A DNA stretch of 8,747 nt from JBGPIT01 sp041485125 (lineage in GTDB: Bacteria > Desulfobacterota > Binatia > UTPRO1): assembly GCA_041485125.1 (NCBI GenBank), contig JBGPIT010000212.1:1-8747 (forward strand). Reading direction: 5' to 3'. The translations under genes were made by a program, and so were the position numbers. Under the pieces are notes generated by a model. It made no database searches. It saw only the letters and a program-made list of their open reading frames with translations, and had not been told where the DNA came from. Positions 6,850 through 8,747 of this stretch are shown here, piece after piece. Position 1 is the first letter of the stretch, and each line of letters starts with the position of its first letter.

Positions 6850-7349
6850 GACCGCTCGTCGCCGTCGCCGGCGCGATCGCCGTCGTCGTGATCGGGGTCG
6901 TCTTCCTGTGGCCCGCGCCGAGCGTCGGACCGGAAGCGATCACGCACGGGCGTGACGCGTGCGCGCAGTGCCGCATGCCGCTCACGCGGCCGGGCTTCGC
7001 TGGCGAGCTCCGCGATCATGCCGGCGTGCTCACCAAGTACGACGATCTCGGCTGCATGCTGCGCGCCATGCTCGCCACCCACGAGGAAATCCCCGGCGCC
7101 TGGGTCGAGGACCACGTGACGTTCGATCTCGTCCCGCTGCTCGGCGCGACGATCGTCCAAACCGCCGACGTCGAGACGCCGATGGCATCCGGCCTCGTCG
7201 CGTTCGTGGACGCGGACGCTGCGGCGGCCTTCGCCCGCGCGCACGGCGCGGAAGTCGTCGCGCTCGAGACGCTGCTCCGAGATCCCGGGCGCTTGGCGGC
7301 GGCCAGCTCGCGACGTTCGGCCGCAATCGACTCCAGGAGAGAACGATGA
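6846..7349 (+). CDS. nosL: NosL-family copper chaperone without lipobox
   Basis: 167 residues, ATG overlapping the nosY stop. NosL binds Cu(I) and is thought to hand it to apo-NosZ via NosD. One hydrophobic segment (about 4-22) is a signal peptide or anchor; the usual NosL lipobox Cys is absent, since the first Cys is residue 39. The family core is present: ACAQCRMPL with C39, C42 and M44, the CxxCxM copper motif (commonly CxxCGM, here Arg instead of Gly), then KYDDLGCML with C70 and M71, a WVEDH stretch (86-90), and ETPMASGLVAFVD with M113 in the conserved Pro-Met-Gly-like region. The tail after about 150 is Arg/Ser-rich and probably disordered. The protein is probably held by its N-terminal helix, or released to the periplasm if cleaved. 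Position directly after nosY matches other nos operons. Confidence 0.9.
   Translation: MRPLVAVAGAIAVVVIGVVFLWPAPSVGPEAITHGRDACAQCRMPLTRPGFAGELRDHAGVLTKYDDLGCMLRAMLATHEEIPGAWVEDHVTFDLVPLLGATIVQTADVETPMASGLVAFVDADAAAAFARAHGAEVVALETLLRDPGRLAAASSRRSAAIDSRRER
7335..7340 (+). promoter_or_regulatory. Ribosome binding site of the tetrahaem cytochrome
   Basis: AGGAGA inside the end of nosL lies five bases before the ATG at 7346. With the ATGA overlap it sets the start of the last gene and suggests independent strong initiation there. Confidence 0.65.
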
Positions 7350-8747
7350 TCAGACACGGTGTAGCGGCGCTACTCTCGTTCCTCGCGCTCTGCGTCGCCG
7401 TCTCGACGCATGCGGAGGAGGAGCACGGTGACCGCGGCGAGCACGCCGAGCAGCACGGGGCGCGACCGCTTTCGGAAGCGAACGCGGCGGCGGGAAAGCC
7501 GCTCTACCTCCGCGAGTGCAGCGGCTGCCACGGCGACCGCGGCAACGGGCGCGGACCGGCAGCGGATTTCGTCGAGCCGCGGCCGCGCGACTTCACCAAG
7601 GCGCAGTTCAAGTTTCGGACCACCGCGCCCGGGCAGCCGCCGGCGACCGCAGACGTCTTGCGTGTCATCGAGCGCGGCATACCGGGCACCGCGATGCCGT
7701 CCTTCGCGTTCCTCCCCGCCGACGAGCGCCAGAAGATCGCCGCCTACGTCCTCAAGCTCGCCGATCTCCTCGATGGGCCCGAGCCGCCACCGCTCGTCAT
7801 TCCTTCCGCAGCGGCGACGAGCCCCGAGACGATCGCAAAAGGCAAGACGCTCTACGCGGATCTCGGATGTGCGAGCTGCCATGGGGATCTCGGCAAAGGC
7901 GACGGTCAGCCGGAGCTGAAAGACGCGGACGGCCGTCCGAGCAAGCCGCGCGACTTCACGTCCGAGCACTTCCGAGGCGGCGGCGACCGCGCGGACCTCG
8001 CCCATCGCATCGCCGGCGGCATGGACGGCACGCCGATGCCCTCGTACAACGACTCGCTCGAGACGCCCGCGGACGTGTGGGCGCTCGCGGACTACGTGCT
8101 GTCGCTGCGCGCGCCCGCGATGGCGAAGCCGCGAGCCGCCGCCCCCATCGCCGCCGGACGCGAGGTCGCGGCGAAGTTCAGCTGCGGCGGCTGCCACGTG
8201 CTCGACGACGGCAAGGGCGGCGACGTCGGCCCGGATCTCCGCGTCTCGGGCCAGAAGCTCGACTCGAATTGGGTGCGCGCGTTTCTCAAGTCGACCCGCG
8301 AGTACGGGAAGATCTACCCGTGGCGCGTCTATCGCATGCCGCAGCTCGCGCTCAGTGACGAGGAGATCGAGGTGATGACGACGTATCTCGCCACGGTCGG
8401 CAAACGCGCCGTCGGGCCGGTCGATGTCCCCGATCCCGCGACCTTCCCGCCCGAGAAAGTCGAGCAAGGGAAGCTTCTCTACGTCGTGCGCTGCACCGAG
8501 TGCCACAACCTCGGCACCGCCATCCCGACGTTACCGATCAAGCAGCAGGGACCGGACTTGATCCTCGTTCCGCACCGGGTCGACTTCGAGTGGGCCAAAC
8601 GTTGGATCCAGAATCCGAAGGCGATCGATCCGAAGACGAAAATGGTCGGCCCCGATCTCACGTCCGAGCAGGTCGAGGCCGTGCGCATGTTCGTGTGGAA
8701 GACCGCGATCGATGCGGGCGCCAAACCGATGCGCGCAGCGACGGCAC
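7346..8747 (+). CDS. Periplasmic c-type cytochrome with four haem motifs (3' end outside window)
   Basis: The frame is open for 467 codons from the ATG overlapping the nosL stop to the window edge without a stop. Residues 1-23 are a Sec signal (hydrophobic 7-20, likely cut after THA). Four monohaem cytochrome c domains follow, each with CxxCH and a later Met as probable sixth ligand: CSGCH 58-62 with M117 (GTAMPSF); CASCH 175-179 with M231 (GTPMPSY); CGGCH 280-284 with M331 (YRMPQL); CTECH 383-387 with M433. Domains 1 and 2 share PRDFT and G-T-x-MPS, so they look like a duplication; domains 3 and 4 share GPDL and a longer loop. The mature N-terminus is Glu/His-rich. In this operon it is a likely electron donor to the CuA site of NosZ, a role given to small NosC cytochromes in other clade II operons. 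That role is inference; the haem count is seen directly. More domains may follow beyond the window. Confidence 0.9.
   Translation, partial: MIRHGVAALLSFLALCVAVSTHAEEEHGDRGEHAEQHGARPLSEANAAAGKPLYLRECSGCHGDRGNGRGPAADFVEPRPRDFTKAQFKFRTTAPGQPPATADVLRVIERGIPGTAMPSFAFLPADERQKIAAYVLKLADLLDGPEPPPLVIPSAAATSPETIAKGKTLYADLGCASCHGDLGKGDGQPELKDADGRPSKPRDFTSEHFRGGGDRADLAHRIAGGMDGTPMPSYNDSLETPADVWALADYVLSLRAPAMAKPRAAAPIAAGREVAAKFSCGGCHVLDDGKGGDVGPDLRVSGQKLDSNWVRAFLKSTREYGKIYPWRVYRMPQLALSDEEIEVMTTYLATVGKRAVGPVDVPDPATFPPEKVEQGKLLYVVRCTECHNLGTAIPTLPIKQQGPDLILVPHRVDFEWAKRWIQNPKAIDPKTKMVGPDLTSEQVEAVRMFVWKTAIDAGAKPMRAATA

Noticed and set aside
7424..7466. Glu/His-rich start of the mature cytochrome as a metal-binding tail
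   Set aside because: Only a few scattered His (residues 27, 33, 37) in an acidic linker; too little to call a metal site.
7370..8506. Minus-strand open frame (378 codons) opposite the cytochrome
   Set aside because: The + strand has a signal peptide and four CxxCH motifs; the minus frame has no recognisable feature.
1..8747. CRISPR arrays, tRNA or rRNA genes, insertion-sequence ends
   Set aside because: No direct-repeat arrays, tRNA-like cloverleaf or terminal inverted repeats with target duplications were noticed by eye.

Overview
This is a GC-rich window (the stretches I counted in the non-nos gap are 57-72% GC, and the genes use mostly G or C in third codon positions). Every supported gene is on the + strand. 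The core is a nitrous oxide reductase (nos) operon of the clade II (atypical, Sec-exported) type. The periplasmic and c-cytochrome machinery suggests a diderm bacterium. Clade II nos operons occur in several high-GC soil or sediment phyla (for example Myxococcota, Gemmatimonadota, Acidobacteriota and related lineages), and I cannot place it further from sequence alone.

Layout: bases 1-725 hold the 3' part of a sensor histidine kinase whose start lies outside the window. Bases 726-1095 hold no complete gene. That gap contains a sigma-54-like -24/-12 element (931-946) and, just before nosZ, a start-less 43-codon reading frame (968-1099) that looks like the tail of a lost upstream gene. From 1096 the operon runs without a break: nosZ (1096-3123), a nosB-nosD fusion (3120-5327), nosF (5324-6019), nosY (6016-6849), nosL (6846-7349) and a c-type cytochrome with four haem motifs (7346 to beyond the window end). 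Every junction, including the one between the tail and nosZ, is a 4-base stop/start overlap, so the genes are probably one translationally coupled transcript.

How it works together: NosZ reduces N2O to N2 in the periplasm using the CuA and CuZ copper centres. NosD, NosF and NosY form the ABC-type complex needed to build CuZ. NosL is the copper-binding chaperone thought to deliver Cu(I). NosB is a membrane protein known from clade II operons. The tetrahaem cytochrome at the end is a good candidate to feed electrons to CuA, the job given to the NosC cytochromes in other clade II operons. No nosR, nosG or nosH is seen inside the window.

Most notable points: NosZ has Phe at the position of the CuA methionine ligand; NosB and NosD are one polypeptide with what looks like a signal peptide in the middle; NosL lacks a lipobox cysteine; the cytochrome is a four-domain fusion; and the 5' edge of the operon carries a gene remnant.
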